The notes under the pieces were generated by a model. The model was not told where the DNA came from. It saw only the letters and a program-made list of their open reading frames with translations, and did no database searches. This document shows, piece after piece, positions 11,020-23,017 of a DNA stretch of 64,000 bases. The stretch is from Siphonodentalium dalli (Eukaryota > Mollusca > Scaphopoda > Gadilida > Siphonodentaliidae): the NCBI GenBank assembly GCA_032622095.1, contig CP136069.1:67977319-68041318 (forward strand), in the 5' to 3' direction. Each line of letters opens with the position of its first letter. The first letter of the stretch is position 1. The position numbers and the translations under genes were made by a program.

Positions 11020-12230
11020 GATATACGGTTTGTTGAGAATGCTCGGATAATATGAGAGCGAGCTCATGTGATAAAATTCAATTGGGATTTCCATGCAAAT
11101 ATCAATTACAGCGCCCAAAATTAATACAAGTACAGCGTTGAAATTAAAAAGAGTGACACCCCTCCCCCATTTTTCACCCAGAATTTACAGAACAGTATAT
11201 GTTTCTCAAGCCAAAAGTTGAACAAGTTCTTAACTGTCATAATTTTAGCATGTAGAGGCTTGAATTGTAACATTTTCTACCATAATCCATGATTGGGGGA
11301 GGGGTGGTTCTCGAAAGCTTCGAATAACTAAGGGAGTTAGTTGAATGTATCAGCCGGATTATCTGGGCAAGAATGTCTAATATAATGTTTTACTTTAATA
11401 TTCCATAGTTGTAAATTTTGCGTACACATGCATAGCACAAGAGAGGAAATGTGACGTATTTGGGAACTCGTAGCAATACAACCTGTTTTCCGAATGAAGA
11501 CACAGCAACACCACCTTCTAGCGGTACCTTCAAATTTAAAGCCGTAATATGTCCATAATGATATGAATAGCATAAATTGCTGCATATTATATAAATAACG
11601 CGTAGCAAACAGACACGACAGCTTTGACTGTTAACTACATTATTTATAAATCAGGAGTGGCTTCAGGGGAGGGTCATGACTCAGGGTGCTGCACCCCCCC
11701 CCCATCGAGGAAATATGCAATGGTCAGTCCTGTAGCTTCCGGGATAATATAGCCCCATGTTGAGGATCATAGCCCCTGCGTTGGAGAAATCCTGAGGCCA
11801 CCACTGGTATAAAAAAAAAGAGAAAATTGACAATGTACAGAACGTGCACCATTTGGGTTATCGCGCGAATAATTATTTTAAGCGGCCTGACGACTTCGTC
11901 CGAATTAACGGCTCTTTGCATGTTCAAAGCTTGACTCACTCTGGTCAAACATAGCCGCAATGATTGGGTTGTCAGCGGACACATATTACAGGTGTGTATG
12001 ATCCATGTAAAACGCCAAATACACGAGATTTACAGAGATTTGCAGAGATTACATGCATGTGTGTATCCACACAAAGGAGCAATGAGTTTTAATTATCTTT
12101 TCACCGCTGTGTATAGTTTTAACGACTCACATTTTTTTAAATCTCCTACTTAATTTCTTAGTTGACCAATTGTTTTTGTTGTTGTGATTTTTGTGTGTGT
12201 CATTTTAAGTAAAGCGCATTGAAACTAATT
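11020..12230. other. Non-coding stretch with a poly(C) run
   Basis: A C-run lies near 11692-11703. No gene, RNA or ordered repeat was recognised. Confidence 0.4.
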
Positions 12231-12261
12231 GATGTCTAATGCGTTTTTAAATGTATATATG

Positions 12262-12263
12262 AC

Positions 12264-12294
<31 letters not shown>
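12262..12294 (+). repeat. (AAT)n microsatellite
   Basis: About eleven perfect ATA/AAT triplets. It could be the tail of a degraded non-LTR element, but no recognisable body precedes it. Confidence 0.8.
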
Positions 12295-12297
<3 letters not shown>

Positions 12298-12924
12298 GTA
12301 ACAACTGACTTAACGATTTTCTCGATAACAGAGTATATTGGAAACAATTTAGACGAACGCTTTGCAAGCTTGGTGTGATCAATGCATTCGAAGAGAAGTC
12401 ATTAGTACTGGCCATTGGGAGATGATCGTTTGAATTAAATAGTTTGGCCCAGTTTGAAATTCTGAACTGGATGAAACTTAGTAGTATAGTACAAGTATAT
12501 GATGCGCTTGTGCCAAATTCCGACCCGGTAAATTTCACTATCCATATCGAAATACGTATAATTCGTTTATACACATTATATATGCCGAGAAAAGACACAT
12601 TCAAGACTTAGTCTTAGAATTTATTCAATTTCCTTCAGTACGAAACAATAAAGATCGTTCATTGTTAAGCTATTCCACATATGGTATAAATAAAGAGCGT
12701 TTCTCCCATTTCTGCGCGAATTTTTTTAAACTGCCATAAAAATAGCTATGACTTCTGTAAGTATTCAATGTCCATATAGAGATATCTGATGCATGTACAG
12801 TGTATCGACCTATGTTGTCATCACTACCAAATTACGTATGTATAGTTTTATATTCAGATGAGCCATTCCGTTAAACAAATTTAAAGATAAAAATCAAGTT
12901 TTTCGACAAACCACCGATAAGAGC

Positions 12925-13045
12925 AAGAGCAGATCATGGCTCTACTGATCTCTACTGTGAATGGCTATACGCCCGTAGATATCACGTTCTACGCCCAGTA
13001 GACAACCTGGGAACTTATTGATGCTGTGACATGCAGGGAAGTGCA
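12925..13045 (-). repeat. Interspersed repeat (copy of 7905-8010)
   Basis: On the minus strand it reads TCCCTGCATGTCACAGCATC ... AAGTTCCCAGGTTG and then the GGGCGTAG block, matching the 7905 family. The copy at 13345-13460 lies 300 bp away in the opposite orientation. Confidence 0.6.
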
Positions 13046-13344
13046 CAGCATTGTGAAAACAGTGTAGTAATAATGGGTTTCTTAATTAATAGCTGTTCCT
13101 TGATAATGTAGTTCATTATTTGTAGGTGTAGTTCCCTACTAATTTCAGTGACTTTGTGGGCGATTTAGCTTTGCGTTACTTACAATCGTGGAATTTCTCC
13201 CGGGTAATTAAATTCAGTGTTTATTGCGATATCGGCTCAAAACAGTGAGAAAAAAAAATGTAATCTCAATCTCGGCCACCCCCTACTGTGATGCAGATTA
13301 TTGAGGAACGCATATTGGCAAAGAAATATATTCTCTGCCTTGTT

Positions 13345-13460
13345 TGTTCCCTGTCAGAACGGGTCTGAACACCAAAATATTCCCAAGTTTGTGCAGGTGG
13401 AACATGATCTCTACGGGCATAGCTGGGTTAAGGGCATGATCTAGAGCGTGAGTAGAAATG
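13345..13460 (+). repeat. Interspersed repeat (copy of 7905-8010)
   Basis: It carries TTCCCTGTCAGAACGG, ATTCCCAAGTTTGTGCAGGTGG, ATGATCTCTACGGGCATAGC and GGCATGATCTAGAGC in the same order as the 7905 copy. Confidence 0.6.
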
Positions 13461-13959
13461 AAAGTAAAACACATTGACTCATAGGCCCTAAAATGTATCA
13501 CAATGACACCGGACACCCACTCGAGGAAGAACTTATGTTGAGCTAATATTTACTTTAGCCCTGTTATTATTCAGGTTCGAATGAATTGTTAAAGATTAAT
13601 AGGAGGATAAACTCCAGATTATTCACACTTCGCCTTGATAACCCTGATTGTGTGCACCCGACTGTTACGGGTCATCTTAGGGTACGTTAAAACACTGGCA
13701 ATTTTGACGGTATGGTTTGCAGGCATTTCTTCGCAGAAAACGATATGGTGCCATAATATGAACGGAAACAATCAAATACAATGCATCTCTACCACAGCTA
13801 AGTACGTGCGAAGTAAAATACATGTATGCAAACGAATGCCTGGTAAATTTGCAAGTGTATATATGACCATACCCTTAATGGGTTCAATCTAATTATATTC
13901 TGGTATAGAAAACATGCACACAATGGTTTTACGGTGTGAAATCGGACAAGCGATATAGA

Positions 13960-14211
13960 CTGTTTCGTTCAAGGGCAATTGGGTCTCCCACCCTATATAG
14001 TTGAAAATCGGTGAAAATAGATCGGGGTGTGAAATTTTTAAATAAACACCCTGATGAAATGCCAATCAGGTAAGCGTAATGAAAAGCATCAGAAATATCA
14101 GAAAATAACAAAACACGCATTAACTAAACTTGTCAAATAAGATTTAACGTCCATACCATGCATATGTTACCCGCACCAGTATATATGCGACAAAGATGTG
14201 TATGCACAGTT
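13960..14211 (+). repeat. Left arm of a 2.3-kb inverted-repeat structure
   Basis: It matches the reverse complement of 16007-16255. Shared blocks in order are CAATTGGGTC, CGGTGAAAATAGA, GATCGGGGTGTGAAAT, TGAAATGCCAATCAGGTAAG, CACGCATTAACTAAACTTGT, CAAATAAGATT, and GTTACCCGCACCAGTATATA. Identity is roughly 85-90 percent by eye. The arms could be long terminal inverted repeats of a DNA transposon whose 1.8-kb interior (14212-16006) lacks a transposase ORF and has received other MITEs. Confidence 0.7.
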
Positions 14212-14430
14212 TATCTTTAAACGTATGAATTCCCTCGAAGGATTTGCAAAGAATATTTTTGTATAAAATCTTTGAAATAATTTATAAACCAACATTTGGT
14301 GTTATTTATATTTGTTTCTGCATGCCCAAGAACATGACATCTAGGTGAGAATTATTTTACTCTGTAATCCATTATTATTTATGGTTAAAAAAATGTCCAG
14401 TTTGGTACATCAATGCATATCAGTAGCATC

Positions 14431-14687
14431 TTAAAGGGGGGCGCTACACTATATCCGGCCATTTATGGGACCATCTCCATTTACACTCAACATAATATAT
14501 GCAATAACTGAATGAATTTGAGCCATGGAGTCATAAATTCAACGTTGTTTGCATCGTTCACAGAGCGCATGGGTGTATATTTCACCAATCCATGGCTCAA
14601 ATTTCATTCATGTGTTGCACCTCTGCTGTTGGGTATAAAAGGAGATGTCCCATAAATGACCGGATTTAACGTACAGTCCCCCTTTAA
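14431..14687. mobile_element. Foldback MITE (257 bp)
   Basis: Termini are TTAAAGGGGG and CCCCCTTTAA. The inverted arms also share CATTTATGGGA, ATCTCC and GAGCCATGG, so the element folds into one long imperfect hairpin. It is nested inside the inverted-repeat structure 13960-16255. Confidence 0.8.
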
Positions 14688-14896
14688 TCATTCGCATTCC
14701 CAGCTGCAAAAAACAGAGACAGGATTCGTCATCTCCAGTATTTTCTATACTACATGGATTCAGTTATAAAAGTATACATTGGAACAGTATATTATTCATT
14801 TGGAGGGGTGTTCGGGTTATTAAAGGCAGACGCAGACTGGAAAAAAACAAAGATAATATAAGATCATAAGCCATAAGGAATCATATTCATTGTTGG

Positions 14897-14971
14897 GGAA
14901 ATGTTCAGATAATAAGCTCAATAAACGAATTATATATGATCGTTTGTTGAACTTATTATCTGAACATTTCC
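14897..14971. mobile_element. 'AATGTTCAGATAATAAG' hairpin element (75 bp)
   Basis: The arms GGAAATGTTCAGATAATAAG and CTTATTATCTGAACATTTCC are exact reverse complements. Inner arms are CTCAATAAACGA and TCGTTTGTTGAA. Other members are 6507-6560 (nested), 16693-16722 (half), 16981-17042 and 27316-27350 (half). The upstream sequence 14735-14896 resembles 27190-27315. Confidence 0.85.
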
Positions 14972-15011
14972 TAAGGCTAAGGGAATTACTCGTCAATGAT
15001 AATTTAGTATA

Positions 15012-15031
15012 TAAATGGGGGGGGGGGGGGG
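15012..15031. repeat. Poly(G) tract
   Basis: An uninterrupted G-run of about 13 nt. Confidence 0.6.
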
Positions 15032-16006
15032 ATCCGGGTAGGTGGGTTGGTCCTGAGCGCCGATAGCAGATTTTTCCAATACCATGTATTTTTTTCCAAA
15101 TCGATGTTTAAGCATACATTTTGACAACTAAAATTATATTAAATGTATAGGCCTTATAAACTGGTCCAATATAGAGCATTAATCATGAGAGGGGTCTTCC
15201 AATTTCAATATTTCCCAACAATTGTTCTTCTATCACACAATACCATGGGGTGGGTCCCACTTCTTACGAGGAAAAAAATTGAACTTAAAAATTTAAATAT
15301 TTTCCATCAGTTATCATGTTGTTTTTTACATTCAATTATCGCTGCGATGCCAACGTCAGCTCATTTAATTCTTCTGGTGCTTTAAATTGTATGAATGTTG
15401 AAAGATAAACATAATTATTTCCTTTATTATTGTATGAGTTCATCGTAAATTGGGTAGATGGGGCATTGGATTACTTGCATGTACCTACCGATATAATGAA
15501 AAGCTGAGTAAGTGAACATAACATGCTAATTATTACAAAACAAGTATTCATTACTGTTTCTGCCACATGCATGGCTTGGAAAGCGCTCCACTGCCCACTC
15601 CCCTCAAAATCGGCACTGCCCATATATGCACCGCCTCTATATACGAGCCTGCTCTATACATCATGGTAATATATGGTACATGTGTCTCATGTATACTACA
15701 ATGACGTAAAGCAGGAACTTATATGCTAGTATAGGTACGGTGCATAAGGTCAGTGCCGGGGGGGGGGTGGTAAATACACTGTATATTATAGGTACGGCGT
15801 ATAAAAGTAGTGCGGAGGGATGGCGGAACAGCGAGCTTCGGTGTTTCTGCCATTTGCAAAGAATTTTAATCAGTGTGTTCTTCAATTACTTGTTATTGGT
15901 TAATGGAACAGACTGCAAACGGAAATTATATAATTAATACAGAGATTCGGCGACAATTTAGTCATCTAACCGGGGCCAGTTACAACGTTAGATAATACGC
16001 TGCTGT

Positions 16007-16255
16007 GCATACACATCATCATCGCATATATACTGGTGCGGGTAACCTATGAGTATGGACGTTGAATCTTATTTGACAAGTTTAGTTAATGCGTGATTTT
16101 CTGAGATTTCTGGTGCTTTTTATTAAGCTTACCTGATTGGCATTTCAATCGGTGGTTATTTAAAACATTTCACACCCCGATCTGTCTGCCTCATACGTCT
16201 ATTTTCACCGCTTTTCATGAAATGTTAGGGGAGGGACCCAATTGACATTGAACAA
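16007..16255 (-). repeat. Right arm of the 2.3-kb inverted-repeat structure
   Basis: It is the reverse complement of 13960-14211 (shared blocks are listed there). A minus-strand ORF across this arm (16205-16480) is judged non-coding. Confidence 0.7.
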
Positions 16256-16980
16256 AACTCGGTGTTGGAGTGGGGTCAGAGATCGGAAAGGAAAAAAACT
16301 TCCCGGGGTGGTGGGTCTAAAAAAAAAAATCTCAACCTTGCATGTATCCTGGAGTTCTTTCTTGTCCCAGATAGAAATGGTTAAACCAGGTTTACGGAAA
16401 TTTCTAGGTTTAAACCGACACTTGACAGCTAAATCACAGATTAAACTCGAGGCCACAGGTCTTAGAGATGCATGGGTCATCTCTGGTTTAAAGCCGATTC
16501 AGCCAAACCATGGTTTAGCAGTAGTGTCTATACAACATCGAGCTAAATAATAGTACGTGCCTAATGCAATCCACACGGTCGCGGTCCATTGCTTTCTATC
16601 GACAGCGAAACTCGACGATTGGGATAAAGAGCATATGTTATAGTTTTAACTCTTTTTACACAAAAACACCATCGATGAGTAGTTATCCCATAAGAAATGT
16701 TCAAATAATAAGTTCAACAAACGGCTATAGGGTTGTTACAATTTTTACACTAAATACTAAATAATTTGAACCAGATTTAGTCAGAAATTTCCAACTGAGG
16801 TTTATAGGGCAAGACATTTCCTGATGTTGAATATGTTGACCAACGTATGGGGGCATGTCACACCAAAGTCACATCCCTGTAAGTAAATGAGTGGATGAAT
16901 TACCCTATACTAAGACAACAGAACAAATGACCTTCGGGTGTAGCCCGGTATGTTCGTGAATAGAGCATACTCTTTGGTGT

Positions 16981-17042
16981 GAAATGTTCAGATATTAAGT
17001 CTGACAAACGGCTTTTTGTTGAACAAATTATCTGAACATTTC
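16981..17042. mobile_element. 'TTCAGATAATAAG' hairpin element
   Basis: The arms GAAATGTTCAGATATTAAGT and AATTATCTGAACATTTC surround ACAAACGGCTTTTTGTT. It is a diverged copy of 14897-14971. Confidence 0.75.
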
Positions 17043-17044
17043 TG

Positions 17045-18225
17045 AAAGGAACAAGTCATCACATCAGATTCGTGGTCCAACGGTTCAGTGTCTCAGTACA
17101 CGAAAACTCATCAGAACTCCCTGAGAGCTATGCATATTTACTGCCCAGAAGACTCGATGTTAGTGACATCTCGATCCGCGACTTTGGCATATATCTGGGC
17201 CGACAGTGGTCCCACCATATCGCGTGCATATTGAGAATGATACGGAATTTTCAAACTATGTTCAAACCTATGCTTCATTGATATATTCAGCTATATCCCA
17301 GCAAATTTTCGGCAGCGTAAAAGAAGGTTATACTGACGAATAGATGTTATGGAAAATTCGAAAGAGCAAAAGCAAAAACACTATTGAAATAATTCGCTAA
17401 AATTTGGTAAATGGTTTGATATGGGAGAACCGACTGACATCGGGTGGGTAAACATTCCTGCTTCGTGTGGACGCACACATGTGTTGACCGTAACAACGGT
17501 TGTCTGTTTTACGATTACTAACACAGGTATTCCCATATCATATTTACGTGAAAATGACTTTCCCGCATGGTCCGTTTTGATGATACCTTACGATTTGGTG
17601 ATACCAGGTACACGGGGGTGAGGTATAACATCCCCATGTGCGTGGATCACGAATGATCGATTATCGGGATTAGAACCAGCTTCGCTATTGCTGGACGGCT
17701 TATGTTGGTCTGATGTACCTGACTAGCGGAGCCATTTATTCCTAAACGGCCACACATGCAACACTTAAACACAGGATGAATCACGGTCGACCGGACTTCA
17801 ACTTTATTCGCTGTCTCGGCGGTATGCACTGTGTACCCAACAGAACACTCACAACAATTGGTCGTAAAAACCACATTTCGGCAGTTAACGTTTTCGATTA
17901 AACACGTGCTGTGTCAACCATTTGATGCAGGTTAATTGAACCCATGAATTCTAAACTAAATTATTTTGCATACAGACAGGTGTATTGGGTAACCCTTCCA
18001 CCCGAAAACTATGTCTGTTGCTTTGTGTCGTAACCCATACCGCGAAAATGATGTCGTTCTAAACAAGTCAATGTTAATTCAAACCCTAAATTATTAAGTA
18101 TTACTTGTTTTATATATAGACAGGTGTATACATTGGTTAACCCTTTTCCATGGAAAACGTGTTTACGACTTAGTACAGCTGGAGGGGTCATGTTACTACA
18201 TTTTCAGAATTTTGCAGATTTGACC
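17045..18225. other. No supported gene
   Basis: Two short direct repeats (about 17935-18030 and 18075-18180) share 'CTAAATTATT', 'AGACAGGTGTAT' and 'TAACCCTT'. A Cys-containing ORF at 17647-17874 (minus) lacks convincing splice sites and was not called. Confidence 0.35.
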
Positions 18226-18227
18226 AC

Positions 18228-18418
18228 AAGGGCGAGTTGTTAAAACGAGTAAAATATAAATATTTTTTTTTATCAGTTTAAAATGAGCGCAACACTTTAA
18301 AAATGCATCGATAAACAATAAGTATGCATTGTTTTCTCGATGCATCTTTAAAGTGGCGCACTCGTTTTAAACTGATATTTTTTTATTTATAATTTTACTC
18401 GTTTTAACGACACGCCCC
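18228..18418. mobile_element. Foldback MITE (about 190 bp)
   Basis: The left arm (GGGCGAGTTGTTAAAACGAG ... TTTATCAGTTTAAAATGAG ... GATGCATCGA-like core) is mirrored by the right arm (... CTCGTTTTAAACTGATATTT ... ACTCGTTTTAACGACACGCCC) around 18320-18335. Confidence 0.85.
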
Positions 18419-18852
18419 TGTGTTTTGGACCAGGAACCAGTCTATTCAACTAGAGACATTTAATGCGCGCAAATAAACAGACACGCGAGTCTTGAGTCAC
18501 AGAAACAGTGAGGCACTGGTAATAGAGAGATGGAATATTTCATTCACTAAGCAATTACATCACTTTTGAGACCAAAATCTGTTAAATTTTGCCTTTACTT
18601 CCACGAAGAAAGGTTCATTTGTACATAGGGGCCTGTGTCAAAAACAAAATGACTTTAATTTAAAATTAATTGTTGAATTTTATTTTTAGATTAAACGAAA
18701 TTTAACGAATTTAAAAAAAAGATTTAAATCAAAATTTTGAAAATCTTAACGCCGTTTTAACATCAACCGGGATACATCAAATCACCACACCACATTTGAT
18801 TTAAATCGGTCTAGTCCAGGGATCTGGGGAATATATTTCTTGGTTACTACCT

Positions 18853-18977
18853 GTTCCTTAATAATGTACTTCACTGTATGTGAAGGTCCCAACTCGAAAT
18901 TTCACAATTTATATGAATCTGTGAGCGATATTTCGAGTTGGGACATTCATCTACAGTGAAGTACATTATTAAGGAAC
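18853..18977. mobile_element. Foldback element related to the 289-bp inverted repeat
   Basis: The arms GTTCCTTAATAATGTACTTC and GAAGTACATTATTAAGGAAC are exact complements. The inner GTCCCAACTCGAAAT / ATTTCGAGTTGGGAC arms match a block found in both arms of 5637-6406 ('GGTCCCAACTCGAAATT'), so the two structures share ancestry. Confidence 0.85.
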
Positions 18978-19049
18978 AAATAATAACTAAGACGTATATT
19001 CTCCGTGTTATTGTTTCACCTTTATAAGGTTCCCTCAGAAACGTGGCGA

Positions 19050-19080
19050 CAGGGGGGGGGGGGGGTTGGGGGGGGGGTGT
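19050..19080 (+). repeat. G-rich run, possible G-quadruplex
   Basis: G-runs of about 14 and 10 nt are separated by TT. The sequence could form a quadruplex on this strand; function unknown. Confidence 0.5.
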
Positions 19081-19089
19081 CTCACCCCC

Positions 19090-19800
19090 CAACTTTGGTA
19101 AAAATGTTAAACAGTTGGAAATTTCATACCTGCCAAAACATTAGTTGGAAATTTCACACCAACAAATAGGTTGAAAATATTCTTGTAGTTTGATTTTCAA
19201 ACAACTTATTGGGGGAATTAATTGTTTTTGGACCAATATTTGCATAGTTTCCTATTTTTATGTCAAAATTTTTGACTGAAATGGTTATCAGTTGGAAATT
19301 TTCCAACCTTATGGGGGTGACAGGTTGGAAATTTCCAACACTTGGAAAGCTTGTGGCCTAGTCCCTCCCCCGTGGCCAGTCAAAAACTACTAGTTAATTT
19401 AAGAAAACAATATTGTCATACATTTGGTCAACATTGTCATTGGAATTGTCATCAGTTTGAAATTGTCCAACCTAAGTGGGGGTGTCAGGTTTGAAATTTC
19501 CAACTCTAGGAAGGCTTGATGCTAGTCTAGATGCTAGGATTTAGCGATTTTCTTGTTCAGATTTCAAAATTTTCGCACACCGGGCCGAACCATGCCAATA
19601 CACTGCTAATTAGTTTAACAAAACAATATATAACTACATTTGGTCAAACTTGTGGACTGAAATGGTCATCATTTGGAGAATTTTCCAACCTGAGGGGGAG
19701 TATGAAGTTTGAAATGTCCAACATTATATAGGAAAGCTTCAGTTGAGGCCAGTCTAGGATTTGCGATTTTCTTGTTTTCAAAATGTTCTCACACCGGGCC
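19090..19800 (+). repeat. Degenerate tandem repeat, 'GTTGGAAATTTCCAAC' type
   Basis: At least three units of roughly 165-220 bp carry 'GGTCATCAnTTnGAnAATTTTCCAACCT', a G-rich step, 'GTTnGAAATTTCCAAC', 'GCGATTTTCTTGTT' and 'CACACCGGGCCGA'. A related segment occurs near 27365-27490 and, reversed, near 49850-49965. Confidence 0.6.
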
Positions 19801-19884
19801 GATTAACCATGGTCAGCCCGGTGTGTTCTGGTCTCTTGCCCGTAGCCGTGTGCATTTGTCTGACCCTCTATTAGCCACGTCCTT

Positions 19885-19990
19885 GGGTTCCCTGTCAAAA
19901 CTTCAAAAAGTTTCAAGGCTTTGTACTGATGGAATATGATCTCTTAGAAGGGCGTTAGCCAGTGTTGAGATTCATGACATGATCTCTATG
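19885..19990 (+). repeat. Interspersed repeat (copy of 7905-8010)
   Basis: TTCCCTGTCAAAACTTC, GATGGAATATGATCTCT and GATTCATGACATGATCTCTA appear in the family order. This is a diverged copy. Confidence 0.55.
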
Positions 19991-19999
19991 AATCTATTT

Positions 20000-21060
20000 G
20001 CACGATAATATGTTGACTGCCGTTGTTCATGCAGGATGTCTCCTACATACAACAACCGGTACGGCTGGGTCATTCGGTTTATTATACGTTATATGGTACA
20101 TATACACCCTTGTTGATCCGCAATGGGTTAATGTGTGTGAGAATTTAAAGGATAGATAATTCGGATGTTACTGCCCAATCTGTTGCCAAACAATACAAGG
20201 TGTACCGCGATAGTGTTACAGTAATAATTGGCGATTTTCTAATGGTTGTTTGATTTGTAATATCGCGCGGTGTGGCGGATAATGACTGGTTTTGCGATAT
20301 CTTCCATTTATTTCTCTTAACCCACCCCTGTGTCGCTCGGTAACATTCATGTACACTGCGAACACAGGCAGAACTATGTGACTAGAATATAAGTGAGTGG
20401 TTCGGGGTGCTAGCCCGGGATTGTCGAAAGGGCCGAGAGGCACCTCTCCTTAAAGGTACGGTTGGCCTTGGCGGTGGGTATCCTGTGAAAATATTTCCAC
20501 CCGTCAAAAACCGCCACAAACAGAAAGAACATCAAAATGTAGACAGACTTTGTCCGTATACAAATAAGAAATATCGCATAAACAGTATGTTATTGTCAAA
20601 TGTTTGACCATTGTTATGTAAACAAAAGCATAAAAAGTTACTTTTCTGGTGTTTGTTTATATTATGATAGTAAACATAAAGAGCGTTCTTTGTTGGTGAA
20701 TTCCTGATATGGAACTAATAAAGAGCGTTTATGCCATTTGTGTGTGATTAGCCAGTAGCATTGTGCTGTCTTCTGTAACACAATCAGGCTCTTGCTTAGG
20801 TGAAATATAGTAGGTCTTTATGATAACATGCTGTTTACGTGATGGTCATGGTATATATGAACGAAACTGTATACGTTTTAATGTTTTTCTGTTTACGGTG
20901 ATTAGAACAAATATGAATATTTTCGACAACTAAGGCCTCACGTGCCTTTAATCCCTCATGTTTTTGCCTTTAATGTGAATCAAAAAAAAAAAGGGAAGCA
21001 TTTTATAATTCTGTTTATCGCTTTTTCTTTGAGTTGGGTTTTTCCGTTGAAGATGGTGGA
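20000..21060. other. No supported gene
   Basis: Non-coding AT-rich sequence without recognised repeats. Confidence 0.35.
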
Positions 21061-21062
21061 GA

Positions 21063-21796
21063 TTTCTGTTGTTGTAAGATACGTTCAATTTATTGGTCTT
21101 GTAGACGTTGAAATTCTTCACTATTTTTCTTCTGCTCCTCGAGTGCCCGTTTCATGAATCTGTCCGCATTGGCGATGGCTTCTTCTACAGAACGGGTGCT
21201 GTCCTTGCCGGTGTTGTTGTTGCTGATGGTGGAGCTGGGGCACACCGGGATGAGATGGAATTCCGGTGTCCGTGGTGGCATGCTGTCCAACTCCACGTCG
21301 AAGCTGGCGGCAGGAACATCTGGGGTGGTGTCCACGTCCCTGTCTCCGCTCGCCTCGACGACGACGACAGCAGGGACCTCCGGCAGATCCACGGAGTCCC
21401 TGCTGGCTGGTACAATGTCGCCAGTCTCCATGCAGGTCGAGTCGTCTGGGCGTCTCTCAGACAACTTCGACCTTTCGGCTGTGACACTGGACGGCTGAAC
21501 CACACGGGGAGGGGTGACCGGTCGATCAACGGTCACCCCATCATCTTCTTCCACTTTGCCCGTCTGGCGGCGTCCCTTCTCCGTCTAGCTGGTGTCTTTG
21601 GAGGCCCCTTCTTCAAGTTACGGCTGGTGACGGCGTTCCTGTCCCGGGCAGAAGATCTCTGGATACCAGCATCCACTGTCCGGAATTCAACGCAAAGAAC
21701 CAAATAGCCCATGTTAGCTTGGAGATTCCAACTAACAGTGTCCACTATCTGAGATCTTTGCATTGCAGCCAACGCGGCGTCAGGGATTAGCTCCAT
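21063..21796 (-). pseudogene. Broken gag-like ORF of a retroelement
   Basis: The first frame opens at an ATG (21796) and gives 87 codons to a stop at 21533. It contains a Trp-bearing beta-type segment (VSWNLQANMGYLVLCVEF) and a strongly basic stretch (PARRRRDAARRAKWKK). A second frame, displaced by -1 and overlapping near 21554-21533, continues for 154 codons to a TAA at 21090. It is rich in Pro, Ser, Thr and Asp and ends in a polar helix (KKNSEEFQRLQ). The same frame runs on past that stop for about 24 Gln/Lys-rich codons to a second stop. The order 'hydrophobic/Trp segment, then RRRRD-type basic patch' is also seen at 60.8-61.2 kb. GC content is higher than in the surroundings, consistent with inserted DNA. 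It is most likely a decayed retroelement gag/ORF1. The element class is unknown and no LTR was found. Confidence 0.55.
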
Positions 21797-21799
21797 TGT

Positions 21800-23015
21800 C
21801 CGCCCTAAGCCTAATCCAAAACCGTCTCACTCGCCGACATCAGCACGAGGACGGATGCTCCCAATTAAGGTTACAGTCCGCACAACTCACTCGTGCCAAC
21901 GCTCTGACAGAGAGGAACTAATGCAGCCAAAGCAATTATGACTGGTTCGCTCCACTCCCTGCCAGAGTAGAATGTGACTAGAATGTCTACGCTGGGTGAA
22001 TTTATGCACCTTACAATTTCTAACTACTCCCCGTTAGTTCAGTGCATTTATGAGAAAAAAATCCAAACCCGGAACAAATAGCAACATATACTCATTATAA
22101 AAAAACATACAAAAATAAACAAGGATCAACACCGGACAAATTGGTGAATTTTGTGAAATAAATTGGGAACAAATTGGTAAAATCTAGTAAAATAATCATT
22201 TATGGATTTTCATCGATGTATATAAAACAAATTGAATTAAAAAGTCCTGATTACAAAACAGACTACATTCCCCATATTCGGTATGTGCCTTCAAAAAAGG
22301 GAGTTTGTATGATTTTGGAGCCTAATTTTTTCAGAATGAGCCGCATTCCATATGTTATAGGCAAGTACATGTATCTTAAAATCTAGAGAAAAATGAAGGG
22401 CTTCTTCACTGTTTTAGTAATTGTTTCACTAGATTGTGCATACACGTATTACTTTATGCATGTATGATGAAGAAGACAAAAATATTCTAAATCAAACTGT
22501 GATTTCCATTGTACGGACTTAACCAAATGTACCTATGACACATGACTCGCGAGATGAAATGCCATATTTTAGGTCATGTAACTCAATACCTTGATATCCA
22601 TATGCCCTGCTTTTAACGCCACACGTTAAGTATACTGGTGGTGCTTAAATCAAAAGTCACAAAACCGTTATTTTTGAAGACTCATGTGAAGAACAGCTTA
22701 GTTTTGCATGTAACACGATGTCACAGCAAGACATGCATGCACTGGATTCAGTACTGCCGTAAGACTGCCAATTTCTCGTGCAGTATAGACGAGGAGTGCC
22801 ATATCATCCAGTGTCATTATCTTTTGTAGACTGTATATTCACCAAGGAGAGGTCCACCTGTCGTTAACCGAGAATACTGACATTTGAACATGACCGAAAG
22901 TCCAGCTTACGCGAACATGTTCCCTCTTAGTGAACCCAGTGATTTTCTGAAAGTCGACACTTCCCAATCAATGGTATTCATTCAATCATGTGGCCACTCA
23001 CCATATCGTTAGTTA
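21800..23015. other. Probable leader of the gag-like element, then non-coding sequence
   Basis: About 21800-21990 (minus) is GC-richer and probably the untranslated leader of the broken gag-like ORF. Beyond that no gene or repeat was recognised. Confidence 0.35.
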
Positions 23016-23017
23016 TA

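Noticed and set aside
16205-16550. Overlapping ORFs of about 90-100 codons on both strands
   Set aside because: They coincide with the arm of an inverted repeat and short TTTAAACC-type repeats; no domain.
17421-17874. Possible exons of a Cys-rich protein on either strand
   Set aside because: No convincing acceptor/donor pair, no domain, and neighbouring sequence is repeat-like.
21108-21707. 199-codon plus-strand ORF
   Set aside because: It is a shadow of the GC-rich minus-strand gag-like frame, whose composition and basic patch are more protein-like.
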